DNA of 64,000 bases from Streptomyces harbinensis (GTDB lineage Bacteria > Actinomycetota > Actinomycetes > Streptomycetales > Streptomycetaceae). The notes beneath the pieces are model-generated. The model saw nothing but the letters and a program-made list of their open reading frames with translations. It did no database searches and had not been told where the DNA came from. Position 1 is the first letter of the stretch. Each line of letters begins with the position of its first letter. Position numbers and translations under genes: made by a program. The stretch covers positions 475,193-539,192 of the forward strand of contig NZ_FPAB01000002.1 of assembly GCF_900116145.1 (NCBI RefSeq), read 5' to 3'. Shown here piece after piece: positions 9,301 through 19,939 of this stretch.

Positions 9301-10737
9301 GTGAGCAATCGGCCGCCCCGTCGTCGTCCCGCCCGGCCCTACCGCCGTCCCCGCAAGGACCCGGTGCGCTTCCTCGCGTTCGAGGCGCTGCGCGCCGTCG
9401 GCGAACGCGACGCCTACGCCAACCTCGTCCTGCCCCCGCTGCTGCGCAAGGCCCGGGCCGCCGGGGACTTCGACGACCGGGACGCCGCGCTCGCCACCGA
9501 GCTGGTGTACGGCACGCTCCGCCGCCAGGGCACCTACGACGCGGTGCTCGCCGCCTGCGTGGACCGGCCGCTGCGCGAGGTCGATCCGCCGGTGCTCGAT
9601 GTCCTCTCGCTCGGTGCCCACCAGCTGCTGGGCACCCGCATCCCCACCCACGCCGCCGTCAGCGCCAGCGTGGAGCTGGCCCGGGTGGTGCTGGGCGACG
9701 GCCGGGCCAAGTTCGTCAACGCCGTGCTGCGCAAGGTCGCCGCCCACGACCTGCCGGGCTGGCTGGAGCGGGTGGCGCCGCCTTACGACGAGGACCCCGA
9801 GGAACACCTGGCGGTCGTGCACGCCCATCCGCGCTGGGTGGTCTCCGCGCTGTGGGACGCGCTCGGCGGCGACCGCGGCGAGATCGAGGCGCTGCTGGCC
9901 GCCGACAACGAACGCCCGCGGGTCACCCTGGCCGCCCGGCCCGGCCGCATCACCCCCGCCGAACTGCTGGAGCGGGCCGGCGCCGATCGGGCCACCGCGG
10001 GGGAGTGGTCCCCCTACGCCGTCCGGCTGGCCGAGGGCGGCGAGCCCGGCGCCATCGACGCCGTCGCCGACGGCAGCGCCGGGGTGCAGGACGAGGGCAG
10101 CCAGCTGGTCGCCCTCGCCCTGGCGAACGCCCCGCTGGCCGGCGACGGCGGCGACAGCCGCTGGCTGGACGCCTGCGCAGGACCCGGCGGCAAGGCCGCG
10201 CTGCTGGCCGCGCTCGCCGCCGGACGCGGCGCCGCCCTGCTGGCGGCCGAGCGGCAGCCGCACCGGGCGGGACTCGTGGCCCGAGCCCTGGCCGGCAACC
10301 CCGGCCCGTACCAGGTCGTGGTCGCCGACGGCACCCGCCCCGCCTGGCCGGCCGGCTCCTTCGACCGGGTGCTGGTCGACGTCCCCTGCACCGGCCTCGG
10401 CGCGCTGCGCCGCCGCCCCGAGGCCCGCTGGCGCCGCGCACCGCAGGACGTGGAGGGCTTCGCGCCGCTCCAGCGCGGCCTGCTGCGGGAGGCGCTGCGG
10501 GCGGTGCGGCCCGGCGGCGTGGTGGGGTACGCCACCTGCTCGCCCCATCTGGCCGAAACCCGCGCCGTCGTCCAGGACGTGCTGAAGAACCCGGGCGCCC
10601 CGGCCGCCGAGTGGCTGGACGCCCGGCCCCTGCTGCCCGGGGTGCCCGGCCTGGGCGAGGGCCCCGACATCCAGCTGTGGCCGCACCGGCACGGCACCGA
10701 CGCGATGTACCTGGCGCTGTTGCGCCGCACCGCGTGA
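9301..10737 (+). CDS. rsmB: 16S rRNA (cytosine-967-C5)-methyltransferase RsmB
   Basis: Methylates C967 of 16S rRNA. 478 residues from GTG 9301. The N-terminal NusB-like RNA-binding domain includes RFLAFEALRAVGERDAYANL and TELVYGTLRRQGTYDAVL. The catalytic domain has the SAM site WLDACAGPGGKAALLAAL and the two cysteines of m5C enzymes, in DVPCTGLGALRRRPEARW and VGYATCSPHLAETRAVV. The basic N-terminal leader (PRRRPARPYRRPRKDP) is typical of actinomycete homologues. Same strand as fmt upstream and rpe downstream (42-bp gap). Confidence 0.95.
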   Translation: MSNRPPRRRPARPYRRPRKDPVRFLAFEALRAVGERDAYANLVLPPLLRKARAAGDFDDRDAALATELVYGTLRRQGTYDAVLAACVDRPLREVDPPVLDVLSLGAHQLLGTRIPTHAAVSASVELARVVLGDGRAKFVNAVLRKVAAHDLPGWLERVAPPYDEDPEEHLAVVHAHPRWVVSALWDALGGDRGEIEALLAADNERPRVTLAARPGRITPAELLERAGADRATAGEWSPYAVRLAEGGEPGAIDAVADGSAGVQDEGSQLVALALANAPLAGDGGDSRWLDACAGPGGKAALLAALAAGRGAALLAAERQPHRAGLVARALAGNPGPYQVVVADGTRPAWPAGSFDRVLVDVPCTGLGALRRRPEARWRRAPQDVEGFAPLQRGLLREALRAVRPGGVVGYATCSPHLAETRAVVQDVLKNPGAPAAEWLDARPLLPGVPGLGEGPDIQLWPHRHGTDAMYLALLRRTA

Positions 10738-10779
10738 CCGGCGTCACCCGTCCCCGGGACCATGCTGAATACTGAGGAC

Positions 10780-11466
10780 ATGGCACAGATCAACCCCAGC
10801 ATCCTGTCCGCCGACTTCGCACGCCTCGCCGAGGAGGCCCGGGCCGTGGCGGGGGCGGACTGGCTGCACGTCGACGTCATGGACAACCACTTCGTGCCGA
10901 ATCTGACGCTGGGTCTCCCGGTGGTGGAGTCGCTGCGCAAGGCCACCGACACCCCCCTGGACTGCCATCTGATGATCGAGGACCCCGACCGCTGGGCCCC
11001 GGCCTACGCGGAGGCGGGCGCCGGTTCCGTCACCTTCCACGCCGAGGCCGCCACCGCGCCGATACGGCTGGCCCGGGAGATCAGGGCGCAGGGCGCGCGC
11101 GCCTCGATGGCGCTGCGCCCGGCCACCCCGATCGAGCCGTTCGAGGATCTGCTGCCGGAACTGGACATGATCCTGGTGATGACGGTGGAGCCGGGCTTCG
11201 GCGGGCAGGCGTTCCTGGACGTCACACTGCCCAAGATCCGCCGCACCCGCGAGCTGATCGACCGGCACGGGCTGCCGCTGTGGCTCCAGGTGGACGGCGG
11301 GGTCTCGGCGGCGACCATCGAGCGCTGCGCGGAGGCGGGCGCCGATGTGTTCGTGGCGGGTTCGGCCGTCTACGGGGCCGAGGACCCGGAGGCGGCGGTA
11401 CGCGGGCTGCGCGAGCAGGCGGAGCGCGCCGCCGCGGCGGCCCGGGGCGGCAGCGCCGCCGGGTGA
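10780..11466 (+). CDS. rpe: Ribulose-phosphate 3-epimerase
   Basis: Pentose phosphate pathway: interconverts ribulose-5-phosphate and xylulose-5-phosphate. TIM barrel of 228 residues. Signatures: [31 protein letters not shown] (metal His/Asp), [26 protein letters not shown] and [22 protein letters not shown]. The ATG at 10780 begins the conserved [12 protein letters not shown]; the ATG six codons upstream lacks conservation. The C-terminal tail is Ala/Arg-rich. Followed by a hairpin at 11476-11502. Confidence 0.96.
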   Translation: MAQINPSILSADFARLAEEARAVAGADWLHVDVMDNHFVPNLTLGLPVVESLRKATDTPLDCHLMIEDPDRWAPAYAEAGAGSVTFHAEAATAPIRLAREIRAQGARASMALRPATPIEPFEDLLPELDMILVMTVEPGFGGQAFLDVTLPKIRRTRELIDRHGLPLWLQVDGGVSAATIERCAEAGADVFVAGSAVYGAEDPEAAVRGLREQAERAAAAARGGSAAG

Positions 11467-11475
11467 GGGGACACG

Positions 11476-11502
11476 GCGCCCGGGCCGCTGCGGCCGGGGC
11501 GC
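11476..11502 (+). terminator. Hairpin after rpe, probable terminator
   Basis: GCGCCCGGGCCGC (11476-11488), T, GCGGCCGGGGCGC (11490-11502): 13-bp arms with one mismatch, ten bases after the rpe stop. No U-tract, as is common in Streptomyces. It separates rpe from the downstream regulator gene. Confidence 0.5.
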
Positions 11503-11587
11503 GACAGACATCGAGGACCTTACCGCCGCGCGAGGACGAGCACGCGGATCGCGAGCGGGCAAGGCGGAGGACGGAGAGGTGAGTGGC

Positions 11588-12607
11588 GTGTCGACCGGGA
11601 GGTCAGCCGCACGGATGGGGCCCGCTGAACTGATGCAGGCGGCGGCGATGGCCCGCCGCTTCTATCTGGAGGGCAAGTCCAAGATCCAGATCGCGGACGA
11701 GTTCGGGGTGAGCCGGTTCAAGGTCGCCCGCGTGCTGGAGTCCGCGGTGGAGCACGATCTGGTGCGCATCGAGATCCGGGTGCCCGCGGAACTGGACGCG
11801 GACCGGTCGGACGCCCTGCGGGCGCGGTACGGGCTGCGGCACGTGGTGGTCGCCGAGTCCCCGTCGGAGACCGCGGACGACACCCCCGATCCGGAGCACC
11901 TGGGCGAGGTGGCCGCCGAACTGCTGGGCGAACTGGTCACCGAGGGCGATGTCCTGGGCCTGGCCTGGGGGCGTTCCACGATCCACATGGCGGCGGCCCT
12001 GCGGGAGTTGCCGCCGTGCACCGTGGTCCAGCTGACCGGGGTGTACGACGCGGGCACCGCCGAGCGCGGCTCGGTGGAGGCGGTACGGCGGGCCGCCGCC
12101 GTCTCCGGCGGGGACGCGCACCCGATCTACGCGCCGATGCTGCTGCCGGACTCGGCCACGGCGGACGCGCTGCGCGCCCAGCGGGGGATCGCGGCGGCGT
12201 TCGAGTTCTTCGACAGGGTGACGATCGCGGCGGTGTCCATCGGTTCCTGGGAGCCGGGTATCTCCACGGTGCACGACATGCTGAACAAGGACGAGCGCGA
12301 GCACTACGCCTCGCTCGGGGTGGCCGCCGAGATGTCGGCGCACCTCTTCGACGCCGAGGGGCGCCGGGTGGGCCGGGACCTGGGGGAGCGGTGCATCACG
12401 GTGGAGGCCGAGCGGCTGCGCCGGATCCCCGAGGTGGTGGCGATCGCGGGCGGTCGCCGCAAGGCGGAGGCGATCGGGGCGGTGCTGCGGTCGGGTCTGG
12501 TGACGAGTCTGGTCACCGATACGACGGCCGCCGACCACCTGCTCGACCAGCCGGCCGGGGCGCGTCCGGCGCTGGAGCGCTCCGACCCGGACAGCGTGCC
12601 CCGGTGA
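11588..12607 (+). CDS. SorC/DeoR-type sugar-binding transcriptional regulator
   Basis: Predicted transcription factor of 339 residues. N-terminal HTH: MARRFYLEGKSKIQIADEFG followed by VSRFKVARVLESAVEHDLVRIE. The rest is the SorC sugar-phosphate-binding domain (VLGLAWGRSTIHMAAAL; VQLTGVYDAG; AGGRRKAEAIGAVLRSGLV), related to the phosphosugar isomerase fold. GTG 11588 gives the start usual in homologues and is preceded by GGAGAG; GTG 11579 with GGAGG is an alternative. Placement between rpe and guaB1 is conserved in Streptomyces as far as I recall; effector unknown but a pentose or hexose phosphate is likely. Confidence 0.85.
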   Translation: MSTGRSAARMGPAELMQAAAMARRFYLEGKSKIQIADEFGVSRFKVARVLESAVEHDLVRIEIRVPAELDADRSDALRARYGLRHVVVAESPSETADDTPDPEHLGEVAAELLGELVTEGDVLGLAWGRSTIHMAAALRELPPCTVVQLTGVYDAGTAERGSVEAVRRAAAVSGGDAHPIYAPMLLPDSATADALRAQRGIAAAFEFFDRVTIAAVSIGSWEPGISTVHDMLNKDEREHYASLGVAAEMSAHLFDAEGRRVGRDLGERCITVEAERLRRIPEVVAIAGGRRKAEAIGAVLRSGLVTSLVTDTTAADHLLDQPAGARPALERSDPDSVPR

Positions 12608-12696
12608 GGGGGACGGGCCGGGGGTGGGGTGCCGGGCGGGCACTCCGTCGGCCATCTGTTCGCCCGTTCCGGGGCGGATCGGGGATAATGCCGTAG

Positions 12697-14226
<1,530 letters not shown>

Positions 14227-14244
14227 CCCTCCCCTCCCTGCCGG

Positions 14245-14289
14245 GTGACGACGGCCCGGACCACTGCGTGTGGTCCGGGCCGTCGTCAC
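14245..14289 (+). terminator. Perfect 20-bp hairpin terminator after guaB1
   Basis: The arms 14245-14264 and 14270-14289 are perfectly complementary over 20 bp with a 5-base loop (TGCGT), starting 18 bp after the guaB1 stop. No U-tract. One of the strongest stem-loops in the window; it insulates the phospholipase gene. Confidence 0.85.
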
Positions 14290-14395
14290 CTCCGCCCCGG
14301 GCGGCGGCTCGCGTCGCACCCGCCCTGGTGCGGCAGCTTCCGGACACCGGCGATAACAGGAAGTTGCCGTGCTTTTCAACTGATGTGCTTCAACA

Positions 14396-14412
14396 AGGTG
14401 TTGAGCTTTCGT
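14396..14412 (+). promoter_or_regulatory. Small inverted repeat in the phospholipase upstream region
   Basis: Upstream of the phospholipase gene the AT-richer stretch at about 14365-14420 contains TTCAAC twice, and the second copy opens the inverted repeat TCAAC-AAGGT-GTTGA. It may be part of the promoter or operator; I could not fix -35/-10 boxes with confidence. Confidence 0.3.
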
Positions 14413-14488
14413 CAGCCCCTCCGTAGGTTCTCACTCCGGACACCCCACCGGCCCGCGACCCGGGCCGCCGAACTCCGGAGGACGCGCC

Positions 14489-14947
14489 ATGCGCCTGCGT
14501 CAACGCCTTGCCACCGGCTTCACCGCCCTCGCTCTCGCCCTCGGGGCCGTGGCGGTCTCGGCCGCACCGGCCTCCGCCGCGCCCGCCGACAAGCCCCAGG
14601 TGCTCTCCAGCTGGACCCAGACCAGCGCGGCCAGCTACAACTCCTGGCTGTCCGCGCGCAACAACCAGGCCGGCTGGTCCGCGTACGGCTTCGACTGGTC
14701 CACCGACTACTGCTCCTGGTCGCCCGACAACCCGTTCGGCTTCCCTTTTGAGCTGTCATGCGCGCGTCATGACTTCGGCTACCGCAACTACAAGGCCCAG
14801 GGCACCTTCGCCGCCAACAAGGCCCGGCTCGACAACGCCTTCCACGAGGACCTGAAGCGGGTCTGCGCCCGCTACTCCGGCGCCACCAAGACCTCCTGCG
14901 ACGGCCTCGCCTGGACCTACTACCAGGCGGTCCGCGCCTTCGGCTGA
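14489..14947 (+). CDS. Secreted prokaryotic phospholipase A2
   Basis: Extracellular calcium-dependent lipase that removes the sn-2 acyl chain of phospholipids. 152 residues. Signal peptide 1-30: basic MRLRQRLATG, hydrophobic core, ASA cleavage site before APADKP. The mature protein resembles the Streptomyces violaceoruber enzyme: DWSTDYCSWSPDNPFGFPFE, then the catalytic block CARHDFGYRNY with His94-Asp95, and AWTYYQAVRAFG at the end. Four cysteines (75, 91, 126, 137) suit two disulfides. ATG 14489 follows CCGGAGGAC. Stands alone between a terminator and the riboflavin operon. Confidence 0.95.
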   Translation: MRLRQRLATGFTALALALGAVAVSAAPASAAPADKPQVLSSWTQTSAASYNSWLSARNNQAGWSAYGFDWSTDYCSWSPDNPFGFPFELSCARHDFGYRNYKAQGTFAANKARLDNAFHEDLKRVCARYSGATKTSCDGLAWTYYQAVRAFG

Positions 14948-15042
14948 CCCGCCCGTCCCCGGTCCGCGCTGTGAGGCGCCCCACACGCGCGCATGCGGCG
15001 CGGGCCGGCGTGGCAGACTGGTAGCCGTACAACACGACACAA

Positions 15043-15170
15043 GCGCACTCCGGGGTCGGTGAAACTCCGAGCCGGCGGTTACAGTCCGCGACCCGTCCGC
15101 CCACCAGCGGCCGGTTGACCAGGTGGAATTCCTGGACCGACGGTTAAAGTCCGGATGGGAGGCAGTGCGC
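15043..15170 (+). promoter_or_regulatory. FMN riboswitch (RFN element)
   Basis: Contains the conserved RFN core: GGGGTCGGTGAAACTCCG, CCGGCGGTTACAGTCCGCGA, TTGACCAGGTGGAATTCCTG, GACCGACGGTTAAAGTCCG and ATGGGAGGCAGTGCGC. The closing stem P1 pairs GCGCACT (15043-15049) with AGTGCGC (15164-15170) perfectly. It is 133 bp upstream of ribD and should repress the riboflavin operon when FMN is plentiful. The following 130 bases hold short GC hairpins, for example CCCCG-TTTC-CGGGG, that could be the expression platform. Confidence 0.96.
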
Positions 15171-15303
15171 GACGGAGCGGGACCGGCATGTCCGGCCGCG
15201 GGCCGTCCCCGTTTCCGGGGCGCCCCCGTGTCCCGGGCCACCCCCTGATTCCGTTTGTCCCGTGATGCCCCGGAGTCCGTGCCCGAAAAGGCAGGAGGAC
15301 CCG

Positions 15304-16437
15304 GTGGCCGCCCCACCCGAAGCGCCCGAGGCCGAGGCCGCGGCGATGCGTCACGCCATCGCGCTGGCCGCCCGGGGCCTGGGCCGCACCAGCCCCAACC
15401 CCGTCGTCGGCTGCGTCGTCCTGGACGCCGCGGGACACCCCGTGGGCGAGGGCTGGCACCAGCGGGCCGGCGGACCGCACGCCGAGATCCACGCCCTCAC
15501 CCGGGCGGGCGAACGCGCCCGCGGCGGCACCGCCGTCGTCACCCTCGAACCCTGCAACCACACCGGCCGCACCGGCCCCTGCGCGCAGGCCCTCATCGCC
15601 GCCGGGATCCGCCGGGTCCGCTACGCCGTCCCCGACCCCGACCCCGCCGCCCGCGGTGGCGCCGCCACCCTGCGCGCCGCCGGGATCACCGCCGAGCCGG
15701 GCCCGTACGCCGAGGAGGCCGCCGCCGGCAACGCCGCCTGGCTCACCTCCGTCCGGCTCGGCCGCCCCCACGTGCACTGGAAGTACGCCGCCACCCTGGA
15801 CGGCCGGATCGCCGCCGCCGACGGCAGCAGCCGCTGGATCACCTCCGCCGAGGCCCGGGCCGACGTCCACCGGCTGCGCGCCGAGGCGGACGCCGTCCTC
15901 GTCGGCTCCGGCACCGCGCGCGCCGACGACCCGCACCTCGCCGTACGCGGCGTCCCCGGCGCCCGGCAGCCGCTGCGGGTGGTCCTGGACACCGAGGGCA
16001 CCGCCCTCACCCCCGGCGCCCGCGTCCTGGACGACGCCGCGCCCACCCTCGTCGCCGTCGCCGAGGACCGCCCCGCGACCGCTGCCGGCGCCGCGCGGAC
16101 CCTGCGGCTGCCGCGCGCCGCCGGCGGGCGCGGCCTCGCCGTACCCGCCCTGCTCACCGCCCTGCACGAGCGCGGCATCCGCTCCGTCCTGCTGGAGGGC
16201 GGCCCCACCCTCGCCGGGGCCTTCGCCGCCGCCGGCGCCCTCGACCGGGTCACCGGCTACCTCGCCCCCGCCCTGCTCGGCGCCGGGCCCGCCGCCCTCG
16301 GCGACGCCGGAATCACCACCATCGCGCAGGCGTTGCGCCTGCGGATCACCGCCGCCGACCGGATCGGCCCCGATCTGCGGATCACCGCCGTCCCCGTCAC
16401 CGCCCCCATGCCCGCCACCGCCGCCAAGGAGTCCTGA
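15304..16437 (+). CDS. ribD: Bifunctional diaminohydroxyphosphoribosylaminopyrimidine deaminase / 5-amino-6-(5-phosphoribosylamino)uracil reductase
   Basis: Second and third steps of riboflavin synthesis. The N-terminal zinc deaminase has His59-Ala-Glu61 and the cysteine pair Cys84/Cys93 in EPCNHTGRTGPC. The C-terminal NADPH reductase has HWKYAATLDGRIAAADGSS, RWITSAEAR, VLLEGGPTLAGAF. 377 residues from GTG 15304, chosen because AGGAGG lies 6 nt before it and the region upstream belongs to the riboswitch leader. Stop TGA abuts the ATG of the next gene, so translation is probably coupled. Confidence 0.95.
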   Translation: MAAPPEAPEAEAAAMRHAIALAARGLGRTSPNPVVGCVVLDAAGHPVGEGWHQRAGGPHAEIHALTRAGERARGGTAVVTLEPCNHTGRTGPCAQALIAAGIRRVRYAVPDPDPAARGGAATLRAAGITAEPGPYAEEAAAGNAAWLTSVRLGRPHVHWKYAATLDGRIAAADGSSRWITSAEARADVHRLRAEADAVLVGSGTARADDPHLAVRGVPGARQPLRVVLDTEGTALTPGARVLDDAAPTLVAVAEDRPATAAGAARTLRLPRAAGGRGLAVPALLTALHERGIRSVLLEGGPTLAGAFAAAGALDRVTGYLAPALLGAGPAALGDAGITTIAQALRLRITAADRIGPDLRITAVPVTAPMPATAAKES

Positions 16438-17067
16438 ATGTTCACCGGAATCGTCGAAGAACTGGGTGAGGTCACCGCCGTCGAGACCCTCGGCGACTCC
16501 GCCCGGCTGCGGCTGCGCGGGCCGCTGGTCAGCGAGGGCGCCGCCCTCGGCGACTCCATCGCCGTCAACGGGGTCTGCCTGACCGTCACCGGTACGGAGG
16601 ACGGCGCCTTCACCGCCGACGTGATGGCCGAGACCCTGCGGCGCTCCTCCCTCGGCGCGCTCAGCACCGGCTCCCGGGTCAACCTGGAACGCCCGCTGGC
16701 CCTCGGTGGCCGGCTCGGCGGCCACCTCGTCCAGGGCCACGTGGACGGCACCGGCACCCTGCTGGCCCGCGAGCCCGCCGAGCACTGGGAACTGGTCACC
16801 GTCTCGCTCCCCGCCGAGCTGGCCCGCTACGTGGTCGACAAGGGCTCCATCACGGTGGACGGCGTGAGCCTGACCGTCGTCGAGGCCGGCGAGGACCGGT
16901 TCACCGTCTCCCTCATCCCCACCACCCTGGCCCTCACCACCCTCGGCCTCAAGCAGCCCGGTGACCCGGTCAACCTGGAGGTCGACGTGATCGCCAAGTA
17001 CGTCGAACGGATGGTCCGGACGGGCGGCGCGCAGCCCGGCGCGGCCGTGGACGGAGCGGTGCGGTGA
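16438..17067 (+). CDS. ribE: Riboflavin synthase, alpha subunit
   Basis: Last step: dismutation of two lumazines to riboflavin. 209 residues with the internal duplication of two lumazine-binding barrels: [12 protein letters not shown] with [10 protein letters not shown] in the first half, and [16 protein letters not shown] with [20 protein letters not shown] in the second. Length and repeats match the family. ATG 16438 follows the ribD stop directly; its end overlaps the next gene by GTGA. Often named ribB or ribC in actinomycetes. Confidence 0.96.
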   Translation: MFTGIVEELGEVTAVETLGDSARLRLRGPLVSEGAALGDSIAVNGVCLTVTGTEDGAFTADVMAETLRRSSLGALSTGSRVNLERPLALGGRLGGHLVQGHVDGTGTLLAREPAEHWELVTVSLPAELARYVVDKGSITVDGVSLTVVEAGEDRFTVSLIPTTLALTTLGLKQPGDPVNLEVDVIAKYVERMVRTGGAQPGAAVDGAVR

Positions 17068-17720
17068 GTGTCTTCGACCCGCTCCACGAGGTCGCGTTCC
17101 GCGCCTTCGGACAGGACGTCATCTGGTCGGACATGACCGGCAACCTGATCGGCCTGGCCGCCCTCGCGCTCGGCTGGCGCCGCTCGGTGTGGACCTGGCC
17201 CGCCCAGCTGCTCTCCGGCCTCGTCCTCATCGCGGCCTATGCCTCCGCCCAGCTCGGCGGCGGCGTCGGCAAGCAACTGCTGGTCATCGTCGTCGCCCTG
17301 TGGGGCTGGCGGCAGTGGCGGAACGGCCGGCAGGAGGCCGCCGACGGCCAGATCGCCGTGCGGTTCGCCACCGCCCGCGAACGCCTCCTCCTGGCGGCCG
17401 GGGCCGTGGCCGGCACCCTCGCCGTCGGCTGGCTGTTCACCGCCGTGCCGTCCCTGTCGTGGAACCCGTGGCCCGACGCCTACATCTTCGTCGGCACCCT
17501 GGTGGCCATGGTCGCCCAGGCCCGCGGCCTGGTGGAGTTCTGGTTCGCCTGGCTGCTGGTGGACGTCGTCGGCGTGCCGCTGGCCTTCAGCAGCGGACTG
17601 GCCTTCTCCGGTCTCGTCTACGTCTTCTACCTCGTCCTCGTCCTGTGGGGCATGCGGGACTGGTGGCGCCGCTCCAGCGCCCCCGCGGCCCGCCCCGTTC
17701 TGGAAGGAGCAGCCGCATGA
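17064..17720 (+). CDS. ribM: PnuC-family transporter, probable riboflavin transporter RibM
   Basis: Integral membrane protein of 218 residues with about seven hydrophobic segments (e.g. [58 protein letters not shown]). PnuC relatives carry nicotinamide riboside, but members encoded within riboflavin operons of Corynebacterium and Streptomyces davawensis (RibM) move riboflavin by facilitated diffusion. The position between riboflavin synthase and ribBA, with 4-bp overlaps on both sides (GTGA at 17064, ATGA at 17717) behind an FMN riboswitch, supports riboflavin as substrate. GTG start. Confidence 0.88.
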   Translation: MSVFDPLHEVAFRAFGQDVIWSDMTGNLIGLAALALGWRRSVWTWPAQLLSGLVLIAAYASAQLGGGVGKQLLVIVVALWGWRQWRNGRQEAADGQIAVRFATARERLLLAAGAVAGTLAVGWLFTAVPSLSWNPWPDAYIFVGTLVAMVAQARGLVEFWFAWLLVDVVGVPLAFSSGLAFSGLVYVFYLVLVLWGMRDWWRRSSAPAARPVLEGAAA

Positions 17721-19018
17721 CCAGCGCCCCGACGGGCCCGGACCCCGACCTCGTCCTCGACCCGGTGGAGCGGGCCGTCGCCGACATCGCGCTCGGCCGT
17801 CCCGTGATCGTCGTCGACAACCCCGGCCGGGAGAACGAGGGCGACCTCGTGCTGGCCGCCGAGAAGATCACCCCCGAGATCGTGGCGTTCATGATGAGCG
17901 AGTGCCGCGGACTGATCTGCGTGCCCATGGAGGGCCCCGATCTCGACCGGCTGCGGCTGCCGCAGATGGTCACCGAGAACACCGAACCGATGGCCACCGC
18001 CTTCACCGTCACCGTGGACGCGGGCCCCGCCCACGGCGTCACCACCGGCATCTCCGCCGCCGACCGCGCCACCACCATCGCCCGCCTCGCCGACCCGGCC
18101 GCGAGCGCGGACGACTTCGTCCGCCCCGGCCACGTCTTCCCGCTGCGCGCCCGCCCCGGCGGGGTGCTGGCCCGGCCGGGCCACACCGAGGCCGGCGTGG
18201 ACCTCGCCCGGCTCGCCGGACTGCGCCCGGCCGCCGTCATCGTGGAGATCGCCGGCGAGGACGGCGCCATGCTCCGGCTGCCCGAACTGGTGCCCTTCGC
18301 CCGCAAACACGGCCTGGCCATCATCTCCATCGAGGACCTGATCACCCACCGCGCGGCCCAGGCCCCCCGCGCCGAGCCCGAGGCCGCGCCCGCCGTACGC
18401 CGGGAGGCCGTCACCACCCTGCCCACCGCGCACGGCGAGTTCCAGGCGCACGGCTACCGCTCCGCGCCGGACGGCACCGAGCACCTGGCCCTGGTCACCG
18501 GGGACATCGGCGACGGCGAGGACGTGCTGGTGCGTCTGCACTCCGAGTGCCTGACCGGTGACATCTTCGGCTCCCAGCGCTGCGACTGCGGCCCGCAGCT
18601 GGCCGCCTCCCTGGAGCGCGTCCGGGCCGAGGGCCGCGGCGTCGTGCTGTACCTGCGCGGTCACGAGGGCCGCGGCATCGGGCTGCTGTCCAAACTGCGC
18701 GCCTACGAACTCCAGGAACGCGGCCGGGACACCCTGGACGCCAACCTCGAACTCGGCCTGCCCGCCGACGCCCGCGACTACGGGGCCGGCGCCCGTATCC
18801 TCGCCGACCTCGGGGTGCGCTCGGTCCGGCTGCTCACCAACAACCCCGCCAAGACCGCCGCCCTGACCGCGCACGGCCTGACCGTCACCGGACGCGAGCC
18901 GATGCCCGCCCCGGCCGGCCGGCACAACCTGCGCTACCTGCGCACCAAACGCGACCGCATGGGCCACGACCTGCCCTGGCTGGACGGCGCCGAGCTGCCC
19001 GCCTGCGCCGGCCAGTGA
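17717..19018 (+). CDS. ribBA: Bifunctional 3,4-dihydroxy-2-butanone 4-phosphate synthase / GTP cyclohydrolase II
   Basis: Feeds both branches of riboflavin synthesis. Residues about 10-210 are the RibB domain: [20 protein letters not shown] (metal/acidic loop), [65 protein letters not shown]. The rest is Rib[21 protein letters not shown] with zinc cysteines continuing [36 protein letters not shown]. 433 residues. ATG 17717 overlaps the ribM stop and has GGAAGGAGC upstream. Confidence 0.95.
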   Translation: MTSAPTGPDPDLVLDPVERAVADIALGRPVIVVDNPGRENEGDLVLAAEKITPEIVAFMMSECRGLICVPMEGPDLDRLRLPQMVTENTEPMATAFTVTVDAGPAHGVTTGISAADRATTIARLADPAASADDFVRPGHVFPLRARPGGVLARPGHTEAGVDLARLAGLRPAAVIVEIAGEDGAMLRLPELVPFARKHGLAIISIEDLITHRAAQAPRAEPEAAPAVRREAVTTLPTAHGEFQAHGYRSAPDGTEHLALVTGDIGDGEDVLVRLHSECLTGDIFGSQRCDCGPQLAASLERVRAEGRGVVLYLRGHEGRGIGLLSKLRAYELQERGRDTLDANLELGLPADARDYGAGARILADLGVRSVRLLTNNPAKTAALTAHGLTVTGREPMPAPAGRHNLRYLRTKRDRMGHDLPWLDGAELPACAGQ

Positions 19019-19079
19019 CCCTGCGCACCTCCCGTACCTCCCTCCCATCCCTCCCCTCCCCGAAAGGCAGGACCACGAC

Positions 19080-19565
19080 ATGAGCGGAACCGGCGCCCCC
19101 GAGGTGACCGTGGCCCACGGCGGCGACCTGCGGATCGCCGTCGTCGCCGCCCAGTGGCACGACACCGTGATGGACGGCCTCCTCGACGGAGCCCGGCGCG
19201 CCCTGAAGGACCTGGGCGTCACCGACTCCACCGTGCTGCGCGTCCCCGGCAGCTTCGAACTGCCGGTCGCCGCCCGCGCGCTGGCCGGCCAGGGCTACGA
19301 CGCCGTGGTCGCCCTCGGCGTCGTCATCCGCGGTGGCACCCCGCACTTCGACTACGTGTGCCAGGGCGTCACCGCCGGCCTCACCCAGGTCAGCGTGGAC
19401 ACCGGGGTCCCCGTCGGCTTCGGCGTGCTGACCTGCGACACCGAACAGCAGGCCCTGGACCGGGCCGGGCTGCCCGGATCGGCCGAGGACAAGGGGCACG
19501 AGGCCGTGACCGCCGCCGCGGCCACCGCCGCCGCCCTGCGCTCGCTCACCGCACCCGCGCGGTGA
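19080..19565 (+). CDS. ribH: 6,7-dimethyl-8-ribityllumazine synthase
   Basis: Condenses the RibA/RibD-derived pyrimidine with the RibB product to give lumazine; forms an icosahedral or pentameric shell. 161 residues. Conserved blocks: [58 protein letters not shown] (catalytic His in HFDYV), [19 protein letters not shown] 19080 with GAAAGGCAGG upstream. Last gene of the riboflavin set; hisE starts 34 bp later so the histidine genes may be read from the same transcript. Confidence 0.96.
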   Translation: MSGTGAPEVTVAHGGDLRIAVVAAQWHDTVMDGLLDGARRALKDLGVTDSTVLRVPGSFELPVAARALAGQGYDAVVALGVVIRGGTPHFDYVCQGVTAGLTQVSVDTGVPVGFGVLTCDTEQQALDRAGLPGSAEDKGHEAVTAAAATAAALRSLTAPAR

Positions 19566-19599
19566 CCGGCCCGGCGCACGCCGTAGGCTGAGGGTCACC

Positions 19600-19872
19600 A
19601 TGGCCAACAAGACATTTGAGCAGCTCTTCACGGAACTCCAGCACAAGGCCGCCCACGGCGACCCCGCCACCTCGCGCACCGCCGAGCTGGTCGCCTCGGG
19701 CGTGCACTCCATCGGCAAGAAGGTCGTCGAGGAGGCCGCCGAGGTGTGGATGGCCGCCGAGCACGAAGGCACCGAGCGGACCGCCGAGGAGATCTCCCAG
19801 CTGCTGTACCACCTCCAGGTGATGATGGTCGCCCGGGGCATCTCCCTGGACGATGTATACGCTCATCTGTGA
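19600..19872 (+). CDS. hisE: Phosphoribosyl-ATP pyrophosphatase
   Basis: Second step of histidine biosynthesis: phosphoribosyl-ATP to phosphoribosyl-AMP. 90 residues, all-alpha MazG-like fold. [14 protein letters not shown] starts the protein; [19 protein letters not shown] carries the metal-binding Glu cluster; [19 protein letters not shown] completes the family signature. ATG 19600 preceded by GAGGGTCACC. hisG follows 67 bp downstream; pairing of hisE and hisG away from the rest of the his genes is usual in Streptomyces. Confidence 0.95.
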   Translation: MANKTFEQLFTELQHKAAHGDPATSRTAELVASGVHSIGKKVVEEAAEVWMAAEHEGTERTAEEISQLLYHLQVMMVARGISLDDVYAHL

Positions 19873-19939
19873 GGCGGCGCACCGCGCCCCGCACCCCGTC
19901 CGTCCCCGACCCCGCACTCTCCCGAAGGAATCACGCCCC

